From positions 1 to 64,000 of the forward strand of contig JAJPJI010000019.1 in NCBI GenBank assembly GCA_021324305.1: a DNA stretch of 64,000 bases, written 5' to 3'. Both the position numbers and the translations under genes were made by a program. The first letter of the stretch is position 1. Each line of letters opens with the position of its first letter. The notes beneath the pieces were generated by a model, which was not told the DNA's origin, made no database searches, and saw only the letters and a program-made list of their open reading frames with translations. Shown one piece after another: positions 8,748-17,727 of this stretch. The stretch is from Gammaproteobacteria bacterium. GTDB taxonomy: Bacteria > Pseudomonadota > Gammaproteobacteria > DSM-16500.

Positions 8748-11153
8748 TCATGATGATTTGTAAGTCATATCACGATCATCAGAAGAGGTATCCTTGTTTT
8801 CTTTTGATTTTTTCTTTTCTTGATGTTGGCGGTTTAACTCCAGCAGCCATTGTGGTCTTGCCGGTACATCTGGTGGTTTTTTTGTCGTGGTCATCTTTTC
8901 TCTGGTATCCGGCTCTGGTTTTTGCTTTTGTGAAGGCAAGACTGGTTCAGAATGATGATGTTTAAGTCCAGATATTTTTGCATTAAGCAGCGCGGTACTG
9001 CTTGTTGTGGCCCTAAGTCTTGGCTGTTGAGTGGAAGTTGACGTATCGGGATTGGTGATGGGATGAAGCGGTATCTCGCTAACATTGCCTGGCGCATCAA
9101 TCCCTTCTCTTGATTTGATTTTTTGCTGTCTTTGTTCAAGCTCGATATGGATCGCCTGGAGTGTTTTGATAACGGAAGAGATGAGTTTCTGTGTGCTCTT
9201 CGAATACGTAGACTCTGGATCATTAATAATCACATTCAGACGGACTACCAGGTTATTGATTTCATCCCTACCTGCCGGATCAGAGAAATTCAGCTTTTTC
9301 ATTTTACCGCTAAGCTCATAGAGCAGCTTCAATTCAATCGCGTTTTGCGAGGATTTATTTTTCATGAGACTCTTGATTTGCTTTTCTATCTGATGCTGTA
9401 CGTTGAGAGCTTTCAAGGCTTTAAAGGTATTTGAAGTATAGATGATAGCAGGTAATTTCTGTTCGGGAGAATCGCGAAATTCTTCGAGCGTTTTTTTTCT
9501 GTCGGAGTCAAGCCAGCGCAGGAAAACTCTTTCAGAAATCTTGATAGCGCCAGGATCGTCTTGTGATGCATCTATCCAGTTGCCGTTTGTATCTTGTTTC
9601 TTGAGAACAAGGTCATTAATGACTTCCATGCCAATATATCTTCCTCCAAGCAAAAGCTGAAAATATAATCTGGCAGCTCTGGACCCGTTTTCTCCAAACA
9701 GGAATCCGCGCGCATTGTATGCTTTGGATTCGGGTAAATCTTCTTTGCTGTTCATGTCAAAATTAACATGCTGATTTTTTTTCCAATTTGTTTTCCAGGC
9801 GCGTCTCGACCCCATGAAGGCGACCACTTTCTGAAATATAGATGGGTTCTTGCCAACGACCATGCAAAATACAGGTTTGGTTTTAGGCAGTCTGGCAATT
9901 TTATCTAATAACATTTTTGTTTTACCGGCTGGGAATTTTGAAAAAGTCTCCGGGAGTACCACGCCATGAGGTGTATCCGATTGCAAGCAGTAATTGAGTA
10001 CCCGTTCTTTTGCTGATTCTAATATATTGCTCTTGTTGTGCAAATCGGAAATGCCAGTATATCCTTTGCTGATGGCGACCTTGATTGCTAGTTTACGCAT
10101 TTGTGAAATTTCGCGGGCATCGCCGCCATCTACTGAAATAACATAATTCGTATGATCTTCGCTACCATCTTCTGTTTCTAGGAAGTCCATGGTTTGAGAC
10201 ACCGCGTCTTCTGAAGAAGTTGATTTACCGCAGCCGGATGGTCCGCCCATTATGATAAATGGACGTTCCTGCCATTTCGCGCCTTTGTACTCTCTGGTGG
10301 ATTTATTGAGCAACGCATCCATGTATTCTTTGGTATTCATTTCTTCTTCAAGTGCAAGCTGATATAGTTCAGCACCGCGCTTTCCCAGCAGCGACATGAG
10401 ATCGATATTTGCTTGTTCTGGGCTGGTTTCTCTAAGTTTGGGATCCTTGCTGTAGCGTAATGGATTTTTTTGTACATCCTTCAGTAACTGTATGAATTGC
10501 TCTCTGAAATACGTCCGGTTTTCGGGATTGATATCATCGACAAGTGGAAAGCCATATTTGATCCTATATTCCTTTACTTTATCTCGGTATCCTTTCTTAT
10601 AATTTTCAATGCCCGCGTACAGTGGATCTGTCGTTGTGTCTTTTAATATACTCTTGATACGTTTGGCATTGTCTTGTTCGGCTGTGCTTGAAAAATATTT
10701 GCCTAATTGGGATTCATCGATTTCTCTTTTATAATGTGCTCTGTATTCCTGTTCTTTTTTCCATTTCTGTTCGAGTTTTGCCTGGATATCCGGGTTATCC
10801 ATGTCAAGTATTGGATAGAGTTCATATACGTGGTTGAATATTTGTTCTTGTGACTTATAGAATTCCGACAAATTCATAAACTGAAGCCAGATAATGGCGG
10901 TTAGTTCTGATCTGGCATTTTCATCCTGAATAACATCAGGCCTCAAGCCAAGCAGCAAGGCTTTAATTTTATTTAGCCTGTCGGTGTATAGCTTGGCTAC
11001 ATGTGGATTTTGCAATGTATGGGGTGCGGGATTTGTTATCTGTAGTGATCGCTTTCTTTGTGTGACAGCGTCAATTAATAATATATCAATAACTTCCAGG
11101 AGCTTTTCTTTATAACGTATTATGTCATCCAGGCTTTGAATTCTTGGCAGCAT
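8748..11153 (-). CDS. large zeta-toxin-like P-loop protein, candidate effector
   Basis: This is an 801-residue soluble protein. Residues 1-290 are helical and charged, with no known domain. The kinase-like core begins with Walker A GGPSGCGKST (residues 303-312). It continues with VISVDGGDAREIS, which corresponds to the substrate Asp region of zeta toxins, then SDLHNKSN and GVVLPETFSKFP as in the zeta/PezT fold. A long helical C-terminal half ends in a Pro/Lys/Glu-rich tail. Zeta toxins phosphorylate UDP-N-acetylglucosamine, but the great length, lack of an antitoxin gene and position beside a YopJ-like gene suggest a host-directed kinase rather than a toxin-antitoxin toxin. This is inference. 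It diverges from the YopJ-like gene across 244 bases. Confidence 0.65.
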   Translation of the reverse strand: MLPRIQSLDDIIRYKEKLLEVIDILLIDAVTQRKRSLQITNPAPHTLQNPHVAKLYTDRLNKIKALLLGLRPDVIQDENARSELTAIIWLQFMNLSEFYKSQEQIFNHVYELYPILDMDNPDIQAKLEQKWKKEQEYRAHYKREIDESQLGKYFSSTAEQDNAKRIKSILKDTTTDPLYAGIENYKKGYRDKVKEYRIKYGFPLVDDINPENRTYFREQFIQLLKDVQKNPLRYSKDPKLRETSPEQANIDLMSLLGKRGAELYQLALEEEMNTKEYMDALLNKSTREYKGAKWQERPFIIMGGPSGCGKSTSSEDAVSQTMDFLETEDGSEDHTNYVISVDGGDAREISQMRKLAIKVAISKGYTGISDLHNKSNILESAKERVLNYCLQSDTPHGVVLPETFSKFPAGKTKMLLDKIARLPKTKPVFCMVVGKNPSIFQKVVAFMGSRRAWKTNWKKNQHVNFDMNSKEDLPESKAYNARGFLFGENGSRAARLYFQLLLGGRYIGMEVINDLVLKKQDTNGNWIDASQDDPGAIKISERVFLRWLDSDRKKTLEEFRDSPEQKLPAIIYTSNTFKALKALNVQHQIEKQIKSLMKNKSSQNAIELKLLYELSGKMKKLNFSDPAGRDEINNLVVRLNVIINDPESTYSKSTQKLISSVIKTLQAIHIELEQRQQKIKSREGIDAPGNVSEIPLHPITNPDTSTSTQQPRLRATTSSTALLNAKISGLKHHHSEPVLPSQKQKPEPDTREKMTTTKKPPDVPARPQWLLELNRQHQEKKKSKENKDTSSDDRDMTYKSS

Positions 11154-11397
11154 CGTATTCTCACCATGGTTATGATATCTACCTATACCTATAACTATAG
11201 ATTATTTCTGATGATTTGCTTTGCGAGATGATAATAAATAGAGTGGTTCAATTTTGTTAAAATTCAATAACATGGCTTCAATTGGCATCAGGCCAACGCG
11301 GACTGTTTTTTTTAATATTACAAGACTTAATTGCATTTATCCGGAACAATGAAAGTGAATCCAAACTATAATAAAAGTATATTGACCGGAGAAGTAA

Positions 11398-12972
11398 ATG
11401 CTCGGTAATCATACTGATACAAATCAATCCATTACCAAATTCAATCCAGAATGCCAGCGCATTCTTGAGCGTTTACCTGGCGAATCGAAAGCTTTGATTA
11501 TCAATGGCTTGTCAAATATTCAGCCGCCGGATGAGTTTACGGCCGAAGCACTGCTCATGATGCTGCAAGTGGTTTTCGGTATCGAAATCAAACCCGAAAA
11601 TCAGGAAAAAGTGGATCAATATCATTTTCCCGATTCGCCGCTTAAATCTTCATTGGCAAAGGCGTTACACTCTGATGATCCGGAACTGTCACCTGAAGCC
11701 ATGATAATTGTTGTGGCGGCTCTTAAACGGCATTATCGAGAAAAAGGGATTACATATAACCCAATTGTTATAGCGGACTCTGATCTGGCTGGATTCTTTG
11801 AATATCTGAAAGCAAACCACAATACATTTCCTGAAGATACACGCTTTCAGGTGCTCTCTTTCAACAAAAACAATAAGCACTGGTCCGTCATGGATATCAG
11901 GATTAAAAATGGAATTATCGAGTTTTATTTACTGGATGCGGCTTATTTCTCCAATCGTGAAATCATTCTAAAAATCATGAAAAGCTGTTCCGATTTTCGC
12001 ATCAAGTATAGCAGTGGCCATATACAGTCAGATTTAAAACATTGTGCCATCTTTGCCATTGACCACTCAGTTCAAATGGCCAAAATGAAAGATTTTCATG
12101 GCAAGCTGGATGCTGTCAAAGGATACAATCTTTCTACTGATCCAACCATTCAATTTGTGCCTTTGGACAATATGCCTCCTGAATTTGGCGTGCTAATGAG
12201 AAACATGCAATCCCTGAAGAAACTTTCACAACTGTCGCGTAAAATTTCCGGATTGGCTGGCAGTAAAAAAGCGCATCTCGATGATTATTTAAACAGCAAA
12301 AATCGCAAGCAGGAAGAATTGATTGAATCAGTTCCAGTCTTGCGGAATATGGCAATCAAAATAAAGCGTCAGATTATCAAGGATCGCGCGTTGCAATTTT
12401 TGTTATCATTGAATAATGATACTGAGTGTCAAAACATAATTAATAGCATGGATCATTTCAAAAATCAGGCGACAGACACGGAAAAGCCATCGCCTGAATC
12501 AAGTCATCATGAAATTCTTGCAAAGCTATCGATGGGATTGTTTGACGATCCGATATTGAATTCGATTTATTCATTGTATGGCGCCTTTGAAATTATTGAA
12601 ATTTTGTCGTTTGATTTGCATTTTAGGTGCGCTGATTTATTCAGCGTTCTGATCAGGAAATCTGAATCAGCAATTCCGTGTCTGTTACTGATTTCGCAAA
12701 ACAAGGAAGCATTTAAAAGATTATATAAAGGAGGCCAGCTCTCAATTGAAAAAGTCGATTCTATCGATCATGAACAATTGCAAACGATGTTGTTTTTGTC
12801 ATCTGATTCGAATCAGACAAAAAAAAGAAGCGCTGAGCCTGATAATAAGGAAAGCAGCAAGCATCAGTTTTTCCCAAAAGCACCTGCTACAATTCCCGAT
12901 TCTTCTTCCAGAGATCATGAATCAAAAAACCGCGAACACACAACGAAAAAGATGAAAACTCAGCAGAAGTAA
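11398..12972 (+). CDS. YopJ-like (clan CE) acetyltransferase, candidate secreted effector
   Basis: The 524-residue protein contains the YopJ-family core at residues 150-225: NKNNKHWSVMDIR with catalytic His161, FYLLDAA with Asp180, and IQSDLKHCAIFA with Gln210 and Cys216. The His-to-acid spacing of 19 residues is the same as in YopJ (His109/Glu128) and PopP2 (His260/Asp279, which also uses Asp). Gln six residues before Cys is also conserved. Ubiquitin-like proteases of C48 share the clan but differ in spacing. YopJ enzymes acetylate Ser, Thr or Lys of host kinases using inositol hexakisphosphate as activator. The C-terminal 250 residues are unrelated to known domains and end in a Lys-rich tail. 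The start has a good GGAGAAG site. Confidence 0.75.
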   Translation: MLGNHTDTNQSITKFNPECQRILERLPGESKALIINGLSNIQPPDEFTAEALLMMLQVVFGIEIKPENQEKVDQYHFPDSPLKSSLAKALHSDDPELSPEAMIIVVAALKRHYREKGITYNPIVIADSDLAGFFEYLKANHNTFPEDTRFQVLSFNKNNKHWSVMDIRIKNGIIEFYLLDAAYFSNREIILKIMKSCSDFRIKYSSGHIQSDLKHCAIFAIDHSVQMAKMKDFHGKLDAVKGYNLSTDPTIQFVPLDNMPPEFGVLMRNMQSLKKLSQLSRKISGLAGSKKAHLDDYLNSKNRKQEELIESVPVLRNMAIKIKRQIIKDRALQFLLSLNNDTECQNIINSMDHFKNQATDTEKPSPESSHHEILAKLSMGLFDDPILNSIYSLYGAFEIIEILSFDLHFRCADLFSVLIRKSESAIPCLLLISQNKEAFKRLYKGGQLSIEKVDSIDHEQLQTMLFLSSDSNQTKKRSAEPDNKESSKHQFFPKAPATIPDSSSRDHESKNREHTTKKMKTQQK

Positions 12973-13007
12973 CATTCATTTTAGCCTTGAGTACTTTTTT
13001 GGAAAAA

Positions 13008-14045
13008 TTATATATGTCTTTTATATTTGTATGGTGGTATCAGTGATTCCTGAATATCATTTTTGGCAGTGATTTTTTTTCTTAGCGATGGCGTGACTGA
13101 ATGTCCATTTCTTGCCAGCCAGTCATCCAGGATAATCGCAGACGGCTGATTTAACACCGGATCCCAGGCTAATATTTTTAGGAAAATTAACCTGCCGTGA
13201 GCCAATTTATGGCTAAAAAACGTTCTTGGAGCGAAAACATTGGTCTCAGCAATTTCAAGAATATCTTGAAACGCCTGCATGGTGCTGATGAAATTTCCCG
13301 GTTCCACCCTGTTTATGATTTGTAATATTCTGTTTATTTCATGCTTTTTTTTCGTTGATTCAGAAAAACAGCCATCAACAAATTTTGTTTCAGCAGAATG
13401 ACGGATGATCATGGCTTTAAGATTTTCTAATAGCCGATTGTCCTTGCTGAAATCAAGAAAGCTGCCATATTGGCCATCGCTCTTGATATAAAACGTGGCA
13501 TCGCATTTAAATATGATGAAATTGCTGTTTGGAATGAGCGGCAAGCTGGAATCCTTACAGCACTTATTGAAAAGTTGCTTGATTAACTCGATATCCAGGG
13601 CATATCTTGATTCATCATCTGAATGAATTCCGATATTGAACGCCATGATAATTTTGATTTCATCAGTGCGATCGCAGGCTTTTAGAAATGATTTGACGGC
13701 TTGCACCAGTTTTCTGCTTATATAGGCACTAACATCCGCATGTTCCCCATTGGAGTGATACAATCCAATCGCGGCGGGTTTGTGATCCTTGCTTTGTCTG
13801 ATTAAACCAATACCTATGCACGATGTTAATTCGCTGGTCCAAAGGTAGGGGATCGCGGAAATTACCGGAACATGGTTGATAATTTCAATATTGCTTTGAT
13901 AATGTGGGCTGTTTAAATAATCGACAAAATATTTTCTGGATACAAAATACCGGCATTCTCGTTCAGGCATTGGTAGATGATTATCAGGATTGTCTGTTTT
14001 AATAATGCTTCCAATATATCGCGACTGGAGCCTTGTTGATCTCAT
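13008..14045 (-). CDS. CheD/CNF-like Cys-His protein, paralogue A (candidate effector deamidase)
   Basis: This 345-residue protein is a clear paralogue of the one at 60227-61240. Shared blocks include TSELTSCIGIGL, YHSNGEH, an AFN...IHSD...RY.LDI block, TFYI..G.YGS and AWDP.LNQPS. The first block aligns without gaps to the CheD active site (T..L.SC[VI]G), with Thr70, Cys76 and then His97 in GLYHSNG. CheD and the CNF/BLF1 toxins use this Cys-His pair to deamidate Gln side chains. The Cys-His spacing (21) is a few residues longer than in CheD. No signal peptide or membrane segment is seen. Deamidase function is my inference; the paralogy is directly visible. A TTAA direct repeat lies upstream. 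Confidence 0.6.
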   Translation of the reverse strand: MRSTRLQSRYIGSIIKTDNPDNHLPMPERECRYFVSRKYFVDYLNSPHYQSNIEIINHVPVISAIPYLWTSELTSCIGIGLIRQSKDHKPAAIGLYHSNGEHADVSAYISRKLVQAVKSFLKACDRTDEIKIIMAFNIGIHSDDESRYALDIELIKQLFNKCCKDSSLPLIPNSNFIIFKCDATFYIKSDGQYGSFLDFSKDNRLLENLKAMIIRHSAETKFVDGCFSESTKKKHEINRILQIINRVEPGNFISTMQAFQDILEIAETNVFAPRTFFSHKLAHGRLIFLKILAWDPVLNQPSAIILDDWLARNGHSVTPSLRKKITAKNDIQESLIPPYKYKRHI

Positions 14046-14118
14046 ATTGCCTCCATGCTTTAAAAATACATTTTTGAGAAATGCATTGTAATATTATAAA
14101 TTCGGCATGAATGAATTT

Positions 14119-14134
14119 ATTAATTTAAGCTTAA
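14119..14134 (-). promoter_or_regulatory. PmrA-box-like direct repeat upstream of paralogue A
   Basis: On the minus strand TTAAG (14134-14130) and TTAAT (14123-14119) repeat at exactly 11-bp spacing, about 75-90 bases before the start codon of the gene beginning at 14045. A TATAAT hexamer follows 20 bases further down. This resembles the direct-repeat site of PmrA-type response regulators, which control many Dot/Icm effector genes. AT-rich DNA makes chance matches possible. Confidence 0.35.
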
Positions 14135-14337
14135 GCCTGGGCGAGAGTGTCTAATTTCTGCGCACGATTGGATTCTGGGTTATCGAATAGACAAAATACT
14201 ATCACGAAATCGTTTTGTATCGGGATTCGATTAGTGTAACATCCCAGTCTTCATGACCAGAAATGTTGTAGATGAATTGTTATTGATGACCTTCATCATA
14301 TAACTTAGCCTTTAATGAATAATACAATAAGAAAGCT

Positions 14338-15105
14338 ATGCTGCGATCTGCCAATGGAAATGCTAATGAAGTAAATGATGAGGATGTTAGATTACTTTCT
14401 CCGAGCGGAGGAGCGAAATCATATTCTTTGTGGAAAGGATCTTCTCTTGCAAAACGCTTGAATGTTGTTGGTACGATTACCTGTGTTCTAGATACAGCTA
14501 TTCATCTTGCATCGAGCCGGTCAAGTGCTGTCGCCAACTTCTTTTCCAATACTGTTCCATTTTATGTAAGTGCAACTTACTACATTTTGCCATCTGCTTC
14601 CCTCCTGGGTGTGTATTTGAAAAATCTGTATTCGAATGGCTGTTCTGGTGACAAGCGCGTTGATGATGAAGCTGATAAAAAAGCACAGCAGCTAGTTGAT
14701 GAATTTTATGATGTCGATGGTTTTAGTGACTATATCAACACCCATCCAACCGCCAGAGAATCATTGCTTAACAAGATCAAGTTCATGCAGCAGAATGGCT
14801 ATATTGATAAAATTGATCTTTTTATCAATATTCTTTATTTTAGTTTGAGAGCAATGCAAGGCGGATTATTGATACTTAAGGCTTATGATCTTGCTTCCAA
14901 GGAAACCAACGATTCCATTACAGACTGGACTGATTTCGCTTCGAATATTATCAATGCCGCTTATCTGATGACGATGCTGATTCATAACACCTGCCATAAG
15001 CACAAAGTATCAGCGAGTCAGCATATATTATTTTCATCAGGAAGCGGGAATATAACGGCACAGGCACCTCCAATTTCGGAGCAGAGCAGTAAATTTACTG
15101 TCTAG
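14338..15105 (+). CDS. hypothetical protein with four hydrophobic helices
   Basis: The 255-residue product has a polar, acidic N-terminus of about 35 residues. It then has two hydrophobic stretches close together (roughly residues 43-62 and 68-98), a soluble charged loop, and two more hydrophobic helices (roughly 160-185 and 200-222), before a polar tail ending SEQSSKFTV. There is no signal peptide. Two membrane hairpins separated by a polar segment are common in effectors that insert into host membranes, but no family is recognised. The next gene follows after 52 bases on the same strand and may be co-transcribed. Confidence 0.6.
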   Translation: MLRSANGNANEVNDEDVRLLSPSGGAKSYSLWKGSSLAKRLNVVGTITCVLDTAIHLASSRSSAVANFFSNTVPFYVSATYYILPSASLLGVYLKNLYSNGCSGDKRVDDEADKKAQQLVDEFYDVDGFSDYINTHPTARESLLNKIKFMQQNGYIDKIDLFINILYFSLRAMQGGLLILKAYDLASKETNDSITDWTDFASNIINAAYLMTMLIHNTCHKHKVSASQHILFSSGSGNITAQAPPISEQSSKFTV

Positions 15106-15157
15106 TCCGGCATGTTATCAAGTATATTCATGATCAAACAAAGCGAGGTTTTTTACC

Positions 15158-15718
15158 ATGCAAAGAAAACATAAACCAGATACTGCTTCTTCCATTGCCT
15201 GGCAAATACGTCAAAAAAACAAGTTGCGTGAGAATATCAGCATCTTGCAAGAATTGAATAGCAGACCTGAACACCAACAATGGTTTTCTGACTGGTGTTC
15301 GCCGATTTTTATTCCAATGATGAGAAGTGAACCTCAGGCTTGCGTTTCTCGATCCTTGTATAGTTTCTATGCTCAACCGAGTAATTTCATGTTGTCCCGG
15401 GAAAAGCTGATCAATGAAGGTTTTTTGGCGTACGTTGAAAATCATCTGATCTCATTGGAAGACTTGTCAAACATCTATCGGCAAAATCGAATACTTATCT
15501 CGGCTCTACGCATGAAACATATCAAAAACAGTATCCTGGCTGGTGAAATCACGATTGATCAATTACATCGTCTGGATAAACAGCAATTATACAAAGTCAT
15601 GAAGTTGTCGGAAGAAAAACTCAAAAGTCATGTGGAAGTGTTTCTGTCTAAGCTATCAGAATCGGATCAATTAACAAACAAGATGCGGTTGCATAATGAT
15701 CGTGGATTTCGACGTTAA
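15158..15718 (+). CDS. hypothetical protein
   Basis: This 186-residue basic, mostly helical protein has no recognised domain. It opens with MQRKHKPDTASSIAWQIRQK and has two Cys residues in the first third. A central helical stretch LISLEDLSNIYRQNRILISAL is followed by another repeat-like helix pair. It lies 52 bases after the four-helix protein on the same strand and is preceded by GCGAGG at suitable spacing. The position inside an effector-rich block is the only clue to its role. Confidence 0.6.
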   Translation: MQRKHKPDTASSIAWQIRQKNKLRENISILQELNSRPEHQQWFSDWCSPIFIPMMRSEPQACVSRSLYSFYAQPSNFMLSREKLINEGFLAYVENHLISLEDLSNIYRQNRILISALRMKHIKNSILAGEITIDQLHRLDKQQLYKVMKLSEEKLKSHVEVFLSKLSESDQLTNKMRLHNDRGFRR

Positions 15719-15846
15719 TTTTGTTCATGTTATTGTTCAGGGGTAAGTTTTGTTTTTTATGACAGTATTGACTGGATTGCCGCTTATCCCGCAGATTGAC
15801 CTCAGTATATTAAAGCCAGAGTTTGCAGATGACGCTAATAAAAAAA

Positions 15847-15864
15847 GCCGTGCACAAGCACGGC
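15847..15864. terminator. bidirectional rho-independent terminator
   Basis: The hairpin GCCGTGC-ACAA-GCACGGC is flanked by six A bases on the left and five T bases on the right, so it works on either strand. It lies between the convergent gene ending at 15718 and the subtilisin gene ending at 15899. Confidence 0.9.
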
Positions 15865-15898
15865 TTTTTGTCGCGGGAATATCAATATTCCTTCAGTA

Positions 15899-17431
15899 TC
15901 ACGCTGGGCAATTTCCAGATTGTGAGCAAACTGCTTTTGCAACGTTTAACAGCCCTGAACCATAAGTATTGTTGGGAATATGTGATCCAGGTAAGCCGCC
16001 GCAGTTTTCACTGGTTGTTTTGGGTTCGGCGCTTTTCTCAAAGATAGAAATCGTTTGATCGATTTTGCCAATGAGATTTTTGTTATATGACCAAAGCAAT
16101 GCTGCTGCACCGACTGCGTGAGGACCAGCCATGGAGGTTCCGCTCCACATGGCAGATTCATATCGGCTGCCGGGAACCGATGAGCGAATGGTCACGCCTG
16201 GAGCGGCGATATTCGGACCTGTGCCGCCATCAAACAACGATGGTCCACGGCTTGAAAATGAAGCGATGGTATCGTTACGATGATTAAATGCGCCTACTGC
16301 CAGCGTGAGACCAGTATGCCACGCCGGTGGGGCATCAATGGAAGAACAGCCTGGGCCTTCGTTTCCTGCGGAAGCAACCACTAAAATGCCTGCTTTTTTC
16401 ATTGCTTGCAGTGACGGCAGGATCTCATCGCCTTTGCAGCCTTCTTCTTTTGTGCAGCCCCATGAATTGTTAATGATATGCGGCGCTTTTGTCGGGTCGC
16501 CGTCCTTCATTGGATTGCCTTTTAAAGGATAGGGAGCCAGGAAGAATTCAAAGCACTCAATATAGCTTGCGGGCGATCCGACACCGTTATCCATGTTTTT
16601 GCAAGCCATCCATTGTGCTTTTGGGGCGACGCCGATCTGGTTGCCTTTTCCGTCATCTCCCACGATGGTGCCCATGGTATGGGTTCCATGTCCATAGTCG
16701 TCACAGGGAGCTTGTGTGTCATAACCGCAGGAACTTTTTGCTGCTGTGTTGATGGGACCATGAATGGCATCATGCCAATTATAATTATGATTGACAGTTC
16801 CATTCGCTGAAGTGCCGCGATATTGATGAATTAATGCCGGGTGGTCCCACTGGACGCCTGTGTCCTGGCCTGCGACAACGATACCTTCGCCGCGTACCCG
16901 ATAGTTTTCCCAGACTTTGGTTGCGCCAATACGGACAAGATTTTGCTCAGGTCCGCTTGCATTTGAACCGGTGTTATCGGCGAGCGTGGCATTTGCTTTT
17001 GGCAGTTTTAATTTCACTAACGGATTGCCCATGATTCTTGCCACATCTGGTCTTGAGGCGAGTGTGTTAATCAAATCAGCTGTCGGATTTTCGACTGCTA
17101 TCATGTTTTCAATATAAAACTGGCGGAATTTAATCTTCTTTGACTGGAGAAAATCAACCAGTGGTCCCTGGGTGCCAAGCGCCTTATTTCTTAATGTATC
17201 ATAGACATAGCGGCTTTTATCTTCACGTGAAGCGAGTGAATCAGCCATGTTTAAATCAGCCTGGTCAGCAAGCACCACAAAGACTGTGCTCTTGATTGCC
17301 TGATCGGATTTGAATTGATCCTGGACAAATTTATCAATCTTGGGGTTGAGGGTAAGAGTAGAAGCGGTGGCAGCTTGCGCTCCCATCGCAGCGATAATAC
17401 CGATAGACAACAATAATTGTTTTATATTCAT
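15899..17431 (-). CDS. secreted subtilisin-like serine protease (S8)
   Basis: The 510-residue precursor has a signal peptide (MNIKQLLLSIGIIAAMGAQAATA) and an inhibitor-like propeptide of about 140 residues. The S8 catalytic domain follows, with Asp190 in GQDTGVQWDHP, His248 in DYGHGTH, oxyanion Asn in NNSWG, and Ser433 in SGTSMAGPH. Several Cys residues in the catalytic domain (for example SCGYD, APCDD, WGCTKEEGC) suggest disulphides, fitting an extracellular enzyme. There is no C-terminal anchor or autotransporter domain, so export beyond the outer membrane would need a type II-like route. It is monocistronic, with a strong terminator after it. Confidence 0.92.
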   Translation of the reverse strand: MNIKQLLLSIGIIAAMGAQAATASTLTLNPKIDKFVQDQFKSDQAIKSTVFVVLADQADLNMADSLASREDKSRYVYDTLRNKALGTQGPLVDFLQSKKIKFRQFYIENMIAVENPTADLINTLASRPDVARIMGNPLVKLKLPKANATLADNTGSNASGPEQNLVRIGATKVWENYRVRGEGIVVAGQDTGVQWDHPALIHQYRGTSANGTVNHNYNWHDAIHGPINTAAKSSCGYDTQAPCDDYGHGTHTMGTIVGDDGKGNQIGVAPKAQWMACKNMDNGVGSPASYIECFEFFLAPYPLKGNPMKDGDPTKAPHIINNSWGCTKEEGCKGDEILPSLQAMKKAGILVVASAGNEGPGCSSIDAPPAWHTGLTLAVGAFNHRNDTIASFSSRGPSLFDGGTGPNIAAPGVTIRSSVPGSRYESAMWSGTSMAGPHAVGAAALLWSYNKNLIGKIDQTISIFEKSAEPKTTSENCGGLPGSHIPNNTYGSGLLNVAKAVCSQSGNCPA

Positions 17432-17627
17432 TTCAGTTCTTCCATGGTTAAAAAGTAAAATCGAGGTATTACATTACTGATTTTCAAGCCAAAGACAAGC
17501 GATTTGTTTCGTATGTTTCAACGCAGCTGGCAATGAAAAGTTTGATAGCAGACGGGAAAATTCAATTGGATCTGATTGATTCATTTTAGGGAAGAGTTAT
17601 TTAGATTCTTCTTGCCTTGTTATTTGA

Positions 17628-17660
17628 CTTAATATTTTATTAAGAATACGCGTGTAAAAT
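17628..17660 (+). promoter_or_regulatory. PmrA-box-like repeat and -10 before the SET gene
   Basis: CTTAATATT (17628-17636) is an exact copy of the nonamer I recall as the Legionella PmrA element. TTAAT (17629) and TTAAG (17640) repeat at 11-bp spacing. A possible -10, TAAAAT, lies at 17655-17660, about 68 bases before the start codon. The assignment rests on pattern only. Confidence 0.4.
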
Positions 17661-17727
17661 TCGCACACTTTTTTTCAAGCTAATCTGATTTGATCATCAT
17701 ACAACAATAAACAACGAGGAATATTTG

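Noticed and set aside
8371-8763. 130-codon frame antisense to the start of dacB
   Set aside because: Opposite the signal peptide and first domain of a clear PBP4; no upstream signals.
11312-11331. PmrA-like TTAAT pair upstream of the YopJ-like gene
   Set aside because: The two TTAAT are 15 bp apart, not 11, so they do not fit the direct-repeat spacing seen at the other three genes.
11398-12972. Ulp1/C48 deSUMOylase assignment for the YopJ-like protein
   Set aside because: The clan is the same, but the His-to-acid spacing of 19 and the sequence around the Cys fit YopJ and PopP2 better.
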